This document shows positions 12,195-24,753 of a stretch of 64,000 bases of DNA, in pieces. A model generated the notes under the pieces. It was not told where the DNA came from, searched no databases, and worked only from the letters and a program-made list of their open reading frames with translations. The position numbers were made by a program, and so were the translations under genes. The stretch's first letter is position 1; each line of letters opens with the position of its first letter. The stretch is taken from assembly GCF_963169125.1 (NCBI RefSeq), contig NC_084798.1, forward strand, positions 101,511,970-101,575,969. The letters are read 5' to 3'. Source of the DNA: Humulus lupulus. Taxonomy: Eukaryota; Streptophyta; Magnoliopsida; Rosales; Cannabaceae.

Positions 12195-12944
12195 TTATCT
12201 TCCTCTCTAGGACAAGTGCCACCAACGGAGCACATCATCTTTAGCGGGTCTAACATGGGGAGAAGTGGAAGACCTCCTGAGCATTTGTGTGAGGAGAACT
12301 AGAAAAGATCCCATAGTGGAAACAACTATGCAAGTCGCCCATGATAACCATTAAATATTTTGATGCTTAGAACTTGTAGGAACAAGGCATATTGGAAGGG
12401 TGAGAACGTCCATATGGCCCGAAGATGCTTGTATAAGTACGGAAGGCGCCTACAAACTAAGAAGAGTCAGAGTACGGACACACTATCAGACCAAACAAGT
12501 AGTGGCAGTACAAGGAGGGTACATGGTAGGGCCTCCTCCAGCATGTATCTGACATTCGAACAAGACAAGTGGTGGAGGTATGGCATGGTATCATGACATA
12601 ATGCTTTTCTAGACCACTAGCAAGTACTAGGGGCTGACCACCAGTCCTCCAGCACCACTACCACCTGCTCCACGATCACTTGCGGCTTGCAAATGAGTCC
12701 TTCTATCGCTTCAGGACCACTATGTATTTGGAGCCAATAGTGCTCACCTATAAATAAGACCACCCTTCACCTAGGAAGTGGGGTCGGAGAATTCCTCTTT
12801 GTAAGCTGAGATTTCATAGTAATACAAATACTTCTCTCCATTTTCACTTTGCAATTTTACTCCAAGATCTTTAAAGTTCCTCATTTTCTTATATGTTTAT
12901 AAGTCCTTTGACTCAATTTGGTTGACGAGTTCTCACTGTCAACA
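12195..12944 (+). mobile_element. LTR remnant of a decayed Ty3/gypsy element
   Basis: The segment ends in CTGTCAACA at 12944 and is followed after 2 bp by TTGGCAACACTTGTGGGAA, a decayed form of the TGGCGCCGTCTGTGGGAA-like region that follows the 5' LTR in many plant gypsy elements. A TATA box lies about 190 bp before the end (12748-12758). The left end was cut by the copia LTR ending at 12194, so the true LTR start is not visible. Confidence 0.6.
12748..12758 (+). promoter_or_regulatory. TATA box of the gypsy LTR remnant
   Basis: CTATAAATAAG lies in a GC-moderate context inside the LTR remnant, at the distance from the LTR end expected for the U3/R border. Confidence 0.55.
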
Positions 12945-14480
12945 GTTTGGCAACACTTGTGGGAAGGACAAGTATCAAGCTATTGTTCTTCCACCAATTC
13001 TGACAAGAAGAAATGCCAAGTCGTTCAAGATGCCTACGGAATCTCGGGATGTTGAGATTCACCTTGATGGAGACCAACTAGGAGCTTCTAGAAGAGACCC
13101 TCCGCCACTTGAGGATGGAGGTATGCCGGAGGAACATCAAACCCGTGGTGAGGAGATGGAGTCATCATCCTAGGCTGTCCAACCTAATGGAGGTCATCTT
13201 GAATCTGTCGCCTCTGTGGGTTGCCTAGGTACGCACCCTTCTCCTCGACCACCGACTGCATCGTGCTCCGCCACTGGGTTCCAGGTCCCTCTACGCGTAG
13301 GTTCGACCAGAGTTCACAGGTGCACTCCGTGAGCTTCAGCTCCAAAACTCACTTTTACAAGGATGAGATACGCGAGTTGCACATACAGAATCAAAGGCTG
13401 TAAGCTACACTAAAGAACATGCATGAGGTGTTGAACGACTTGCTGCAAGGGAAGTCAAGCATTCCCCTTCCCAAGCATGGGGAGAAGGAACTTGTACGTG
13501 GGGAAACCACCATACTCATGGACGGTGAAAAACGCAACTCTCCACAAGTCATACCCAACGCCGAGGACACAAGGAAGATTCTACACTAACGACAAAACCT
13601 GGATCGAACCCCACCTATGCGAGCTGTGAAACAAAGACCACCTCCAAAAGAGTTTCACTCGACTAGAGGGATAAACTTAACCAGAGGGGGACTGAGGTAA
13701 AAACCACACCCCTTATATCGCCCTTGATGGACACAACCAACGTAAGGGTTCACCCTTAGAACCCATGAGACTCCTTAAACAAAAAGAGAAGGGAATTAGA
13801 CACCGAAATTCAAAGCCTTCGAAGCAAAATTGTCACTACACCTACGGGGTACAGAGGTGACGATGAGTTCGACCACGAGTCACCCTTCACAATGGAGATC
13901 CAGGTTGAACAACTCCCCACAAACTTCAAAGAGCCTCACATGACTTTTTACAATGGCACTACGGATCCAAAGTATCACTTAGATGCCTTCAAAAACTTGA
14001 TGAAGTTAAGGGGGGTCAACAGTAGGGCAAGGTGCCATTGCTTCGTCGTTACACTCAAAGGAGCTGCGTACAAGTGGTTTAAGAGAATAAGGCCAGGAAC
14101 GATCAAGTCATGACAGTAGTTCTCCGACAAATTTCTTCAACAACACCATGCGATCCATGATTATGTTAGACCAAGCACCAACCTCGCTAAAATAAAACAA
14201 GGCAAGAGTGAAAGCCTGAAGAGCTACATCAATAGATTCAATATGGAAGCAACTAAGCTGTGAAGTTCAACCAAAGCAGAGCTCAAGGTGGCCATCGCAG
14301 CCGAAGTTCGTCCAGAAAGCAAGTTATGGGATAACATGCTTAAGAGGGAGGTTACAAACTTAGACGACTTATTCGAAAGAGCACAACAGTATATACGTGT
14401 CAAATAGGGCCATGAGAACTTGCATGCTGGGGGGAGCAAACTTTCCTCCAATCCCCCTTTTACCAATACGTCTGAAGACT
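12945..14480 (+). pseudogene. Ty3/gypsy gag pseudogene
   Basis: After the decayed primer-binding region (12947-12965) comes a gag leader frame with an acidic, Pro-rich stretch (MPTESRDVEIHLDG from 13031). The recognisable retrotransposon Gag domain starts at about 13892. It shows FYNGTTDPKYHLDAFKNLM and GAAYKWFKRI to 14113, and in the same frame, after stops at 14111 and 14117, FSDKFLQQHHAIHDYVRPS, SLKSYINRFNME and a terminal LFERAQQYIRVK to about 14407. This matches the order of plant gypsy Gag (family PF03732). At least four stops interrupt it. No zinc knuckle or pol domain follows; 14480-14968 shows only short scraps of frame. Confidence 0.75.
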
Positions 14481-14968
14481 CCGCGTAGAAGAGATCATTG
14501 TGATAGAGAAGTTGTAGATCAAGTTAAAGGTTGGAAGAGGTCTACAAGAAGACTTTAAGAAGAAGCTAGTGGGATTCATCAAGGATAACCTTTTATAAGA
14601 CTCCCTTTATGTGCATCGCTTAGGAACCAAAGAAGTCACCTCAATTGGCCTCCATAAAGTAGTGGTAGTTTTTCTTTATTCAAGTTATGCCTCGTAAGGA
14701 ATCAAGAATTTCACCATAGTTGGCCTCCCGTAGATGTAATTTATCTTGGTAGGATCCAAAGAGGTCACCTACCTGACTCCAGTATGAAATATGACAATGA
14801 TATTGTTCTTACCTTTGCACATTGCCTACTATTACTAATGTCAAGCACCTATCTTATACCGCCATTGTCAATTGGAATCGTCAAAGCATATCGGAAAGAA
14901 CAAAAAACAAAGTGCTTGGAAAAATAGATCCCATCAAACACCTGGGAGGTATTATACCCAACCTCACT

Positions 14969-15162
14969 AGGTGCCTGTACATGTGCAAAATAGGTGCCTA
15001 GCCTCTCGAGCCTTAACGGGCACCTAGCCATGTGCAAAATAAGGGCCCAGCCTCGCGAGCCGCAACAGGCACCAAGCCATGTGCGAAATAGGAGCCTAGC
15101 CTCTCATGCCTCAGTAGGTGCTTGGACATATGCAAAACAGGTGCCTGGCCTCGTGAGATGTA
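14969..15162 (+). repeat. Tandem repeat, about 49 bp x 4
   Basis: Four units built on GGTGCCTAGCC, CATGTGCAAAATAGG and CTCGCGAGCC-like blocks. They lie downstream of the gypsy gag remnant, in the position where plant Tat-type gypsy elements often carry 3' tandem repeats. Confidence 0.8.
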
Positions 15163-15168
15163 TATAAA

Positions 15169-15473
15169 AATAATTATAAATGTATATATATATGTGTGTA
15201 TATGTATAAGCAGTGAACCTTATAAGACAACCTTTGAATCTTACAATCTTGAACATTGGTGAACTATTTAAATTAGTTACTTACAATCTTAATCCTCTCG
15301 TACCAATACAAGATTGTAGTAACAATAACGAAATTGAGAATTTTCTGAAATTCATATAATATTATTCAAATAATAATAATAAACTATCAATATAAGCAAA
15401 AATTCTTCACAATTATTTATTTCATAAAAATATTGTCTAATACATATGCTTTAAAGGGCACCATTACTAACAC
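15169..15473 (-). mobile_element. Truncated copia LTR end
   Basis: About 300 bp ends in ACTAACA at 15472 and resembles the last 250 bp of the LTR at 41679-43587: TCGTACCAATACAAGAT, TTTCTGAAATTCATA, ATTATTCAAA and TTACATGCTTT-like blocks in the same order. It is a fragment only, joined abruptly to the gypsy tandem repeats on its left. Confidence 0.6.
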
Positions 15474-15478
15474 ATGAC

Positions 15479-17317
15479 TGTTGGCGTTTTATGCCCTAAT
15501 TAGAACCCAAATTCTTTGTAATCTCATTTTATTATCAATAAAAGAATAGAAATCATTTTTTGACTTGGTCAATCACTTTGCACACATGTTTTATTTTCAT
15601 GATTATTTTTTTAATATAAACTTCTATTAAATCCCGAGCATATAGCTAATCTTATTTATAGTGACGTAATCACAGTGGAATATAAATATGATTATATGTT
15701 CAAAATAAGTTAGTCCTAAGATTAGTCAGTGCGCCGGATTTACACTGACTTGCCAATCTACGATATGATCTACTTACACATTACAGTGTTATGTTCTTTC
15801 CAGAACATTAGCAAAGTAGATAAGATCGGATGTATTTGTTACATCGGACAGGACCGATATTGACAGTTGATAAGATAAGTAAACATATCGTTATTATCTA
15901 TTCTAGTCATATCATATAGTTGACCATAGGTCAATTAAATCCCAATTATGAGTGGTTAGTATTCTAACTGATTGTATTATTTGAGTTCTTTGACTTGTTC
16001 GTTACCAGCTTACCCTATGGACTAGCCCATACTTACATCTTGGGAACTCGGTAGTATAACTGAGTGGGAGTGTTAATCATAGATATGAACATCTATAGCT
16101 TCTGATGAAGAAGTGAAACGATGGTTTCCTTTTAGTTTGGTTCAAGGTGTTAAATGATAGAGATCTCATTTCAGTAATTAAATTAGTTTATTGAAATATC
16201 ATTTACAAGGAACTAAGTGTTTTAAGGATAAAATACAATGAGGAGTAAAACGATATTTTAGTCCTATCTCAATGTAGACCATCTATAGAGGATTGAGTGA
16301 CAATTATGGTTGTAACAATGGATAATTAATAGCGTATATATATTTGTTATAGAGTCTTCTATGAATTCAAGAATACAATTCCGAGTCTATAGTTGAGTCA
16401 CGAGGAATTAATAAGTTAGTAAATTTATTTGTTAGATTTATGATAACTTATTGGAGCTTGATTTCATAGGCCCATGGTCCCCATTTTACCTTGGTTAAAA
16501 TCATCTAGATAGTCTCAATTAATTGATTTAATTATCAAAGTTTACCAGGTCAATTTTGGATAGTTTCACAGAGTTATGTAATTTTGAGAAAAAAATAGAA
16601 ATTATGGCATATTTATTAATTAAGATAAATTGGTATCTAAATTAATAAATAAGTTTAAATCAAGGTTCAAATTATAAATAATTAATTTGATAAAGAATTT
16701 AAATAATTATTTAATTAATTAAATCAATAGAAAATAATACGGGCCTTGATTTTAAGTCAAATGAGCTTATAATCAAATGGGAAATTTCACAGGCCAAAAG
16801 CCCATGATAATTTCGACCTAGGGCTTTAAAATGGCTATTATTTTATTGATTTTTTAATTAAATTAAATGGCCTAATTGAGTCTATAAAAGGAGTGCTTAG
16901 AGAAAAGTTAAAACATAAGTTTAATCACTAGTTTTCTGATAGTTTTAGATTCTCTAAAAAACACAAGTCATTTTCTAAGCCTCTTTGATTATTTTCTCCT
17001 CTTCTTCTCTGTATCTATCTCATGTGTTGAGAATTTCCCACACTAGTCTAGATGATTCTAAGGATACATTGGAAAACTGTGAAGAAAATAGAAGATCAGT
17101 TCAGTTTCTTTATAATACTTTGCGACAGAAAGGATACAAGAGTTAGAGAAACTGAAGGAAGGACTCTTTAATTCCACTGCATATACTGTAAGTATTCTAT
17201 TCATTGTTTATCTTTGAATTCACTTTTAGAAACATGTTTTAGGCTATCTCGTATTAATATGTTTAATATTAGATATAAATGAAAATAAATAAAGATCATG
17301 TATAAGTTTTCCTAACA
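15479..17317 (+). repeat. 5' LTR of copia element 1
   Basis: 1839 bp, aligned throughout by eye with the 3' LTR at 37032-38883. Both contain ATAAAAGGAGTGCTTAGAGA (a TATA-like start region, about 16885 and 38448) and the same run of blocks. Differences are scattered point changes and small indels, implying a moderate age. Confidence 0.92.
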
Positions 17318-17319
17318 AC

Positions 17320-17332
17320 TGGCATCAGAGCC
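17320..17332 (+). promoter_or_regulatory. Primer-binding site of copia element 1
   Basis: TGGCATCAGAGCC begins 2 bp after the 5' LTR. It is a one-base variant of TGGTATCAGAGC, the complement of the initiator tRNA-Met 3' end that primes most plant copia elements. Confidence 0.85.
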
Positions 17333-19266
17333 TTTGGTAATCTTTATTTTCATGCATGAACATGTTTAAAATTGGATTATTTGATATGTTTGAATTATTG
17401 GATGATTTTCATGTTATTATGAAGCATATTGATTTTATGTGAAATTTAGCAAATTTTTAGGTTATTTTGTTGTGTTTTCTATGATATTAATTTTATATAT
17501 GCTTTATTTTGTGTAAAACATGTTAAAAATTAACTAGAAAATTGTTTTGGTTTAAAAATTGCTCAAAATTTATTTTTGAATTTTTTTTGCACTGGCTCCC
17601 ATGCGCGTGCGTGCACCGTGCCACCCCACACGCACGTGTGCGCCCCTCACCTACCCCTGCGCGCGACAGCCTGCCTCCACGCGTGCCTCCTGCAGCCAGA
17701 GCATCACTCGGGTGAACAGTACCAGATACAGGTACTATTCATCTATAATATTTTTTTTAAAAATAAAGAAAATTAAAATTGTGGAAATTTATTATTTATA
17801 ATCAAAGCCAATAATATCGGATTTGTTTTGTATTTAAAATTGTTTTTTAAAAATAAGATATTTTTGTTAGTTGAGATTTAAATAATTAGATATTTTCTAC
17901 AAAGATTCAAATTCAAATTTAAAACTAGACTAACAACTTAATTTTAAATCTTTTAATATATTAAAATATTAGAATTAAGATATTTTCTTTTAGATTCTTG
18001 ATATTTTTATTAAATCTTTATTTGAAAATATAAATATCTTTTTATTCTATAGTTTTTAATATTTAAATTATTTGAAATTTGAATATTGTTAGTTAGATAT
18101 TTTTATGGATATTTGAATTTGTTTAACTATTTTGAGATATTTTAGGATTGTTATAACTATTTATATTTTATTTTATTTTTTAATGGTTAAAATATTAACT
18201 AATAGTTATAACAACACAATATAATTTGGAAAATAGTTAAGATATTGTTTTTAAAATTTAAAATTAGTTAAATTTTGAAAAATATCATTTTTTTCAGCCA
18301 ATTAATAAAATATTTTTTTAATAAATGGGATTTAAATTAACTTTGGTTAATTATTGATAAATCATATTTAAATTAAATTAATATTTTTTTCAAATTAACC
18401 TAAAACCAAGTTGATTGTTGATAAATAAAATTTAAATTAACTATTGTTAATTGTTGATAAATTTCATTTAAATTGACTTATTTTTGTAAAAATTTAATTA
18501 ATTTGAATTTTTTTTGATAAATTCTAGATAATTAATTGTGGTATTTTTGCAAATGAAATAAATTGTGGTATTTTTGCATAAATTCATAGAACTGCTCATA
18601 TAGTAACATGATTAGGCTCATTCAATTATAAAATGTCTGTTTGCACTATATGTGATATTTTTGCAATTCGGCTTAGATGCATATAGTGGCTCATATGTTT
18701 GTTAGATATATGGATTTTTCCAAATAAAATATTCATAAAATGATAAGTTTTATTTGGGCCCATTAGAAAATGTAAAGTTTAAATTCCTCTCTTGTGGGTG
18801 ATTCTACTTGTGAATGCCCATTTACTTTGCATGACTATAGTGGGCCTAATCAATTAATAACAATTAATAAAACGAAGGTTTAAATTCCTGTCTTTTCGAT
18901 CTTGTATGGAAGATAGGGGGCCTTTGTAGTGGGAACGACATACTGGACCCAACACTCCTCCATACAAGCCCAATTGTTAATGCCCATTTACCTGAGTTGG
19001 ACTTAATTGTATATGTTCATTATATTAGTTAAACCTAAATATTGATTAGCAACAAAATAATTCTAAATTAATTGAATTTGTTTCAATGTGACACTTTAGA
19101 ATTAATAGGAAATTGGTTTAAAAATTTTTTAATCTGTTTAATTTGTTTTGGGAAAACCATAGTTATTAATTTTCTAAAAATAAATAATAAAAATACTATT
19201 TTTTTAATTTTATAATGAGCTTATTTTAAGAATTTTATTCGATCTCCACTGTTGGTTTAACATAGT
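17333..19266 (+). other. Untranslated leader of copia element 1, left part
   Basis: Very AT-rich, no credible coding region. It continues on the other side of the gypsy insertion at 32478-32966, where a stretch containing CGTCCCCCTACGGAAGGTG also matches the leader of the minus-strand copia element (about 47590-47610). A GC-rich cassette interrupts it at 17589-17733. Confidence 0.7.
17589..17740 (+). repeat. GC-rich cassette and hairpin in copia 1 leader
   Basis: About 145 bp with strong GC content and CpG-rich words (ATGCGCGTGCGTGCACC, CACACGCACGTGTGCGC) sits in AT-rich surroundings 270 bp after the primer-binding site. It is followed at once by an inverted repeat at 17714-17740 (GAACAGTACC and GGTACTATTC arms). 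Two overlapping 66-codon frames across it look like chance products of base composition. Confidence 0.6.
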
Positions 19267-20192
19267 TGTTGTCCCCGTTTCTTCCAAAATGTACGGGTCC
19301 ACACTCTAAGTCCATGGGTCGCTTTCCTAGGAGTTAAGGCCCAGATCAGGCCCATAAGGTGAAGGGAAAACGGATATTGGCAGCCCAAGTCTCGGCAAGG
19401 CCCAGAGGGCATCTGGGAGAGTAAGCCGGGACCATCGTCGGGGCAGGTTGTATAAACCCGGGACCGCGTACCGGGATGTCCCCTGAGGTACGGTAAACAA
19501 GGATAAACCCGAGTCCTAGTAAATGGATCAGGACCCTGGTAAATGTAGGGGGACGTTGGTAAACGAACCTGGATAGGTTGGTCGAGTTTGGCGTGATAAA
19601 GTATCCCCGATACTGACATCGTCCCAAGAAGCGTGGGGTGCTGTCCCCACGAGTAACCTGTAGAGGAGGCTACCTCGGGATTGTACGCCGTTGGTTCATA
19701 ATTGCGCCGCCACTACTCTGACTGATCTTGTTCCCCAAATCTTCCTCGTAGCCCATAACACCCAGACTGAAACACAAGTTTGTCGCGTGTCTTATAATAA
19801 GATCTTGTTTGGGCTGGCCCAATGGGCTTTGATTAATGTATGTTTCATATTTCAATCCTTTGTATTGGGCTCCCATCAGAGAAGCCAATGGTACTTACAC
19901 CCTTATTGGGCCCGGGCTAGCTCGACCCAAGCCCAGTGCACTCGTGTGCCTATAAATACGAATAATGGTGCACTGAGGAGGGGATCCTATTTTTATATTG
20001 TAAATAATTACTCTGCTCAAACTTGCAGAAAACTCCATTGTCAAAAGCTGTCTAAGCTCTAATACTACTGTCTCGTGGACTAAGGCTCATTAATGCCCCA
20101 ACCACGTAAAAACCTTGTTTACTTTTCTTAAATCCTTCCTTTTAAGCTCTCTAATCTTTTATAATTCTAGTTTTCGAATAACTCGGTAAACA
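19267..20192 (+). repeat. 5' LTR of gypsy element 1
   Basis: 926 bp. It carries a TATA box (CCTATAAATA, 19949-19958). It is 467 bp longer than its partner because the 3' LTR lacks the segment equal to about 19349-19815. That segment lies between two GGCCCA direct repeats, so the 3' LTR probably lost it by recombination between them. Confidence 0.9.
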
Positions 20193-20214
20193 TTTTGGTG
20201 CTTTCATTGAGAGC
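20193..20214 (+). promoter_or_regulatory. Putative primer-binding region of gypsy element 1
   Basis: TTTTGGTGCTTTCATTGAGA directly follows the LTR. This is a common leader start of plant Tat-type gypsy elements; I do not assign the tRNA. Confidence 0.6.
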
Positions 20215-20239
20215 CTGAGAAAGCTTGAGTTGATCTTGA

Positions 20240-22856
20240 ATGTCTGCAACAATGGTGAACACAAGACACACCACTTTCGACCCTACTAAACAAGAATAAG
20301 GCAATGGACAGCCACTACCTAGCCAACCTCTTCCTCAGAGCAAACCTGAGGGCACACCTCATCAGATGTCCCAGCCTGACAAGTCACAGAACTATGAAGG
20401 TGGAGCAGAATATGAGGAAGAGTACTATGAGGAAGAGGAGGGAAATGAGGGGGAATACCACGATCTCGAGGCTGAGGATCCCGCGATCCCAGAAGAAGTA
20501 AACCCCAACCAGAAGGACCCGGAGCTGACCAAGCTAAGACAACAAGTCCTGAACCAAGAGGCCAGGGTTGCTGAACAAAAGGAAGCCACTCTACGGATGA
20601 AATAGTCCCTCGAAGCCCTGCAAGCTTTCATAGCCACCCAAGGTTTGGCGGCTTGTCCTCCAATTGTTCCGCCTCCAGGAACACAACCGCCCGCTCAGCA
20701 GGCTAGGAATAGCATGCCCAAAAATTTGAGGCCGATTCCTGCCCCGGGACAAGCTCCCGGGCACGGCCCAGTTAACCCGGCCCAAGAGAAAGGGAAGGCC
20801 AAAGCGAACCCCCAGAGGGAAGTCCCTCTCATCCAGAAAACCGGGACCCGTCCCCGGCCGCTCCCTAGGAAAGAGAGGGTGCATCCCATCCCAGGACAGG
20901 GCTACCCAATCAATCCGTGAGGGACGCGCCCGTAGGGGACCAGGCGCTGGCATGCTCCAGGGAAAACTTGATGGGAACAATCTTTCCACCCAAGCGCTTC
21001 CGTGAATAAGGGCCGCCAGGGGGGCTAGCATAATGACGAGTCGAACGCCTTTAGCTTCAGAGATGATACATCCTGGGTAGACCTGCGCGACGGGCTGAAC
21101 GCTTGAAAGGAATGGGCCCGCAAGGAAAAGATCTGGCCCCGGGATGGCAATTTGAGAAATAATCTCAACGACAGAAGGAACGAGAGAGTTCCTCTGGAAG
21201 ATGGTACAGCCAAACAGTTCATGGAACAGCTGGCCGCCTTAAAAAAACCATGGATCGCCTGGTCCGCAAGCAGGATAGTGGAGACTCTGATTCCGATGAA
21301 GAAGAAAAGGAGCCCTGCGCCAAGCACATCCTGGATGTGGTGCTCCCAAAAGGTTTCAAAATGCCGAGTATGCCCACCTACACTGGGAACACCGACCCCA
21401 GAGATCATCTGTCGCGCTACAATCGGTTAATGACCGTAGCCCACGTATGCGACAATGGAAAGTGCCTCTACTTTTCGATTACTCTAGCTGGACCTGCAGA
21501 GGAGTGGTAGAAGAGCTCAAGCCAGGATCCATCTAATCCTAGTTCGGACTGTAGTCGACTTTCCACAAATAGTTCGTGGCCGCCATGAGGATGGACATGC
21601 AGATTAGTGCCCTCGCCAAACTTAAGTAGCTCCCCACGGAGACATTGAGGGCCTACATCCAGCGTTTCATAGAAGAAGCCTCCAAAACCAAGGTGGACGA
21701 TGGATAGCGCCTGGTGGCCCAACAATCTAGAATCCGGGCCGGGTCTCCCCTTTGGGACGACATGCAGCACAGCAAGGCAGCCACCCTCGAGGAATTCATA
21801 AGGAGGGCCCAAGGCTTTTTCAACTGGGAGGAGGCCCAAATCCAGGCATTTGGATGGCAGCCGACACCTCAGCCAAATGCCCAACCCTTTCTGGGATACG
21901 GGGTGCAGTATCCGGCCCAACAGTACCTGACTCCCCCTGTAGCGCCAGGATCGGCAGCCGCGCCTGGAATAACCTTTGCCGCGCCTACAGTCTATGGCCC
22001 TGTATCTTCGGGATACGCCCTGGCCCAGACTACCCCTTTGCCTGGATACGGAATTGCGCCAGTCGGGTACAGTGCTGCTCTCGGCGGGGCCCAGCTGTCC
22101 CAGATGGGGGGAACTGAAGCAAGTGTGAATCCCTCCCGAGGAAAGAGATCCGAGAAAGGGAAAAATCGGTCCGAACCATCTAAGAAGGGCAAGAGGGGCT
22201 ACAAGCCCCAGTATTCAGAGTACACTAACCTAGTGGATACTAGGGAAAACGTCTACTTGGCCACAAAAAGGACGGTTCATTACCGAAAACCAGCCCCCAT
22301 GTTCAAAGGAGGAAAAAACCCAAGGGATACCAGTAAAAGGTGCACGTACCATAAGGAGGCGGGCCACACAACCGAAGAATGTCGACAGCTAAAGGACGAG
22401 ATCGAAAATTTGATCAAGCTGGGACATCTCCACCAGTGGATCAGGATGCCCGTGGGAGTTTCGGGACTGTTAATAGTCCCCGGACAGTCCACGATTCTGG
22501 GCGCACCTGGAGTGTACCCACTTCCCCAGGGAGGATACACAAAGGGCCCGGGATCACAGGCCCCTCAGGGGGGCCCCGCCGTGCAGGCGCCCGGACCTGG
22601 AATGCCTTACTCGGCCGAGACTGTGCCCTTGCGAGTAGATGGTCACGTAGCCACCATCTCGGGCGAGCGCCATCTGGGAGGACCGTCCCGGAATGATCAA
22701 AAGCGTTACCTCAGTGAACTTGAGCACGACCAAGAGGTGTGCGCCCTGGTCCAAGCACCGACCCAACGCCCAAAGTTGATGAACCTCCCCATCACTTTCA
22801 CGGAAGACGACGCCCGCAACGTCCATTTCTCGCATCATGACCCCTCTGGTCATTGA
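20240..22856 (+). pseudogene. gag pseudogene of gypsy element 1
   Basis: The first ATG in context is at 20240 (frame MSATMVNTRH), interrupted by a stop at 20297 and others. The N-terminal part is acidic (EEEYYEEEEGNEGEYHDLE, about 20420-20465), then Pro-rich. The Gag domain proper is near 21250-21720, with PTYTGNTDPRDHLSRYN and ITLAGPAEEW, and changes frame between 21510 and 21714. A long open stretch 21714-22856 carries EFIRRAQGFFNWEEAQ, a Pro/Gly/Tyr-rich linker, a basic tract and the single knuckle CTYHKEAGHTTEECRQLK at about 22339-22392, typical of this group. Several stops are TAG or TAA where CAG or CAA is expected. Confidence 0.88.
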
Positions 22857-24740
22857 TGCCTAAATCGCCAACAAGATGCTATCCAGAGTGCTGGTGGATG
22901 ACAGAAGCTCCGTCAACATCTTTTTCAAACCTGCCTTCATCACAATAGGCTTGACCGAGGCGGACCTGGCCTCGTGCCCAACCTAGATATATGGCTTCAA
23001 TGGGGACTCAATACTCCCGATGGGAAAAATCCAGTTGCCCGTAAAATTGGGAAACGAGATGCAAAGCTCGTTCAAATTTTGTACGTTCGTGGTGGTGGAC
23101 TGCCCCACCGCTTACAACATCATTTTTGGTCATCCCACATTGGTCGAATTCTAGGCTATCACCTTCATCCGCCACCTATGCATGAAATTCCCCTGCGATA
23201 ACGGAGGAGTGGGAACAGTCCAGGGAGATCAGAAGAGCGAGCAGAAATGGTTACCACGTATCCACCCGACCCGTTTACATGGTCTGCGAAGAACCTCTTG
23301 AGGAAATCGCTGATCCAGTCCCGCCCCCTCCCTCGGCAAGACGAATTGTCTAGGAAGAGGATGAGCTAGACCCGCGGATAGGGGAGGAACACGCACTGGA
23401 ACCCATGGAGGAGATTGAAGAGGTGTGCATCAGTGACACCGACCCGACCAAGTTAATCCAAGTTGGGAAGAACCTGAAAGCAGAGGTATGGGCCGCCATC
23501 ATTGCCCGGGTGATGGAAAACTAGGATGTTCTAGCCTGGTCTCATTTGGATATGACCAAGATCAACTGCAATATCATCTGCCACGCCTTGAATATCGACA
23601 AGGATGCGACCTTGGTCCGGCAGAAACGAAGACCCCTAGGGGCAGAAAGGGCAGAAGCCCTTAAGCTGGAAGTTGAAAAGTTATACTCGATCAACTTCAT
23701 CCGAGAAGCTTTGTATCCCGTGTGGCTGGCCAACCCAGTGTTGGTGCCTAAGCCGAAAGGGACCTGGAGAACATGCATCGACTTCACGGATCTCAACAAA
23801 GCTTTCCCTAAAGATTGCTTCCCGCTCCCTCGGATCGATCAGATGTTGGACGCAACATCCGGGTATGAGATCCTGAGTTTCATGGATGCCTACTCAGGCT
23901 ACAATCAGATCTCTAGCATGTAGCAGACCAGGAACATACCAGTTTCCAAACTGACAAGGGGGTGTACTGCTACATCGTCATGCCCTTCGGACTCAAAAAT
24001 GCCGGAGCCACCTATCAGCGGCTAGTCAACAGAATGTTCTTGGCCTAGCTGGGATGGAACATGGAGGTATACATCGATGACATGTTGGTCAAATCCAAGA
24101 CCTCCATCGAACATTCTGAAAATCTAGCCGAAGCCTTCGCGATAATTTGAAGGCATGGGATGAAGTTGAATCCCAAAAAATGCATCTTCGGCGTAGCATC
24201 CGGGAAGTTCCTGGGGTTCATAGTCAACTACCGAGGAATAGAGGCCAATCCGGAAAAAATCAAGGCACTGATTGAGATGCCTTCACCACGGAAGCACAAA
24301 GATGTTCAGAGCCTGACTGGGCGGATAGCCGCTTTGAGTCGTTTTGTCTCGAAGGCCATGGACACATGCATCCCTTTCTTCAACATCCTCGTGGGAAGCC
24401 AAAGGTTCGAATGGTTAGCTGAATGCGAAGAGGCTTTCTAAAGGCTAAAAGAACATCTGGCTCGATCACCAATATTGGTGAAACCAGTGGAGGGAGAACC
24501 GCTGTACCTTTATTTGGCCGTGACTGAACATGCCATCATCGTCGCGCTAGTACGGGAAAACGGGAAGGCCCAGCTCCCGGTCTATTACGTAAGCAAAAGG
24601 TTATTAGGTGCAAAATCACGATATCCACTAATCGAAAAGTTGACATTTTTCCTTCTAATCGCATCTCGGAAGCTTAGGCCTTATTTCTAGGCCCATGCCA
24701 TAAGAGTTCTGACCAACCATCCTTTGCGGAAAGTGTTGTA
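22857..24740 (+). pseudogene. Protease, reverse transcriptase and RNase H pseudogene of gypsy element 1
   Basis: The aspartic protease core at about 22895-22925 reads VLVDDRSSVNI, where the family has a Gly after the Asp, so it is probably inactive. The RT begins near 23546; visible blocks are NPVLVPKPKGTWRTCIDFTD, the FPLPRIDQMLDATSG stretch, SFMDAYSGYNQI, then after a frame change MPFGLKNAGATYQRLVN, the catalytic YIDD (24070-24081; usually YVDD) and FLGFIVNYRGIEANPEKI. RNase H follows from about 24475 (VKPVEGEPLYLYLAVTE, RYPLIEKLTF). In-frame stops lie at about 24047, 24148, 24439, 24688 and 24739, nearly all one transition away from Gln or Arg codons. Confidence 0.9.
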
Positions 24741-24753
24741 AAAACCTGAGTCA

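Noticed and set aside
15169..15473. A complete solo LTR
   Set aside because: Only one end (ACTAACA) is present; the left side breaks into unrelated tandem repeats, so it is a truncated piece.
19257..20062. Frames of 90-120 codons on both strands in the gypsy 5' LTR
   Set aside because: The region is an LTR by its repeat at 32014-32472; the frames are not shared by the second LTR.
20591..21031. 146-codon minus-strand frame and other long opposite-strand frames within gag (for example 21468-21920)
   Set aside because: They are opposite-strand shadows of GC-rich gag codons; the sense frame has the recognisable Gag domain.
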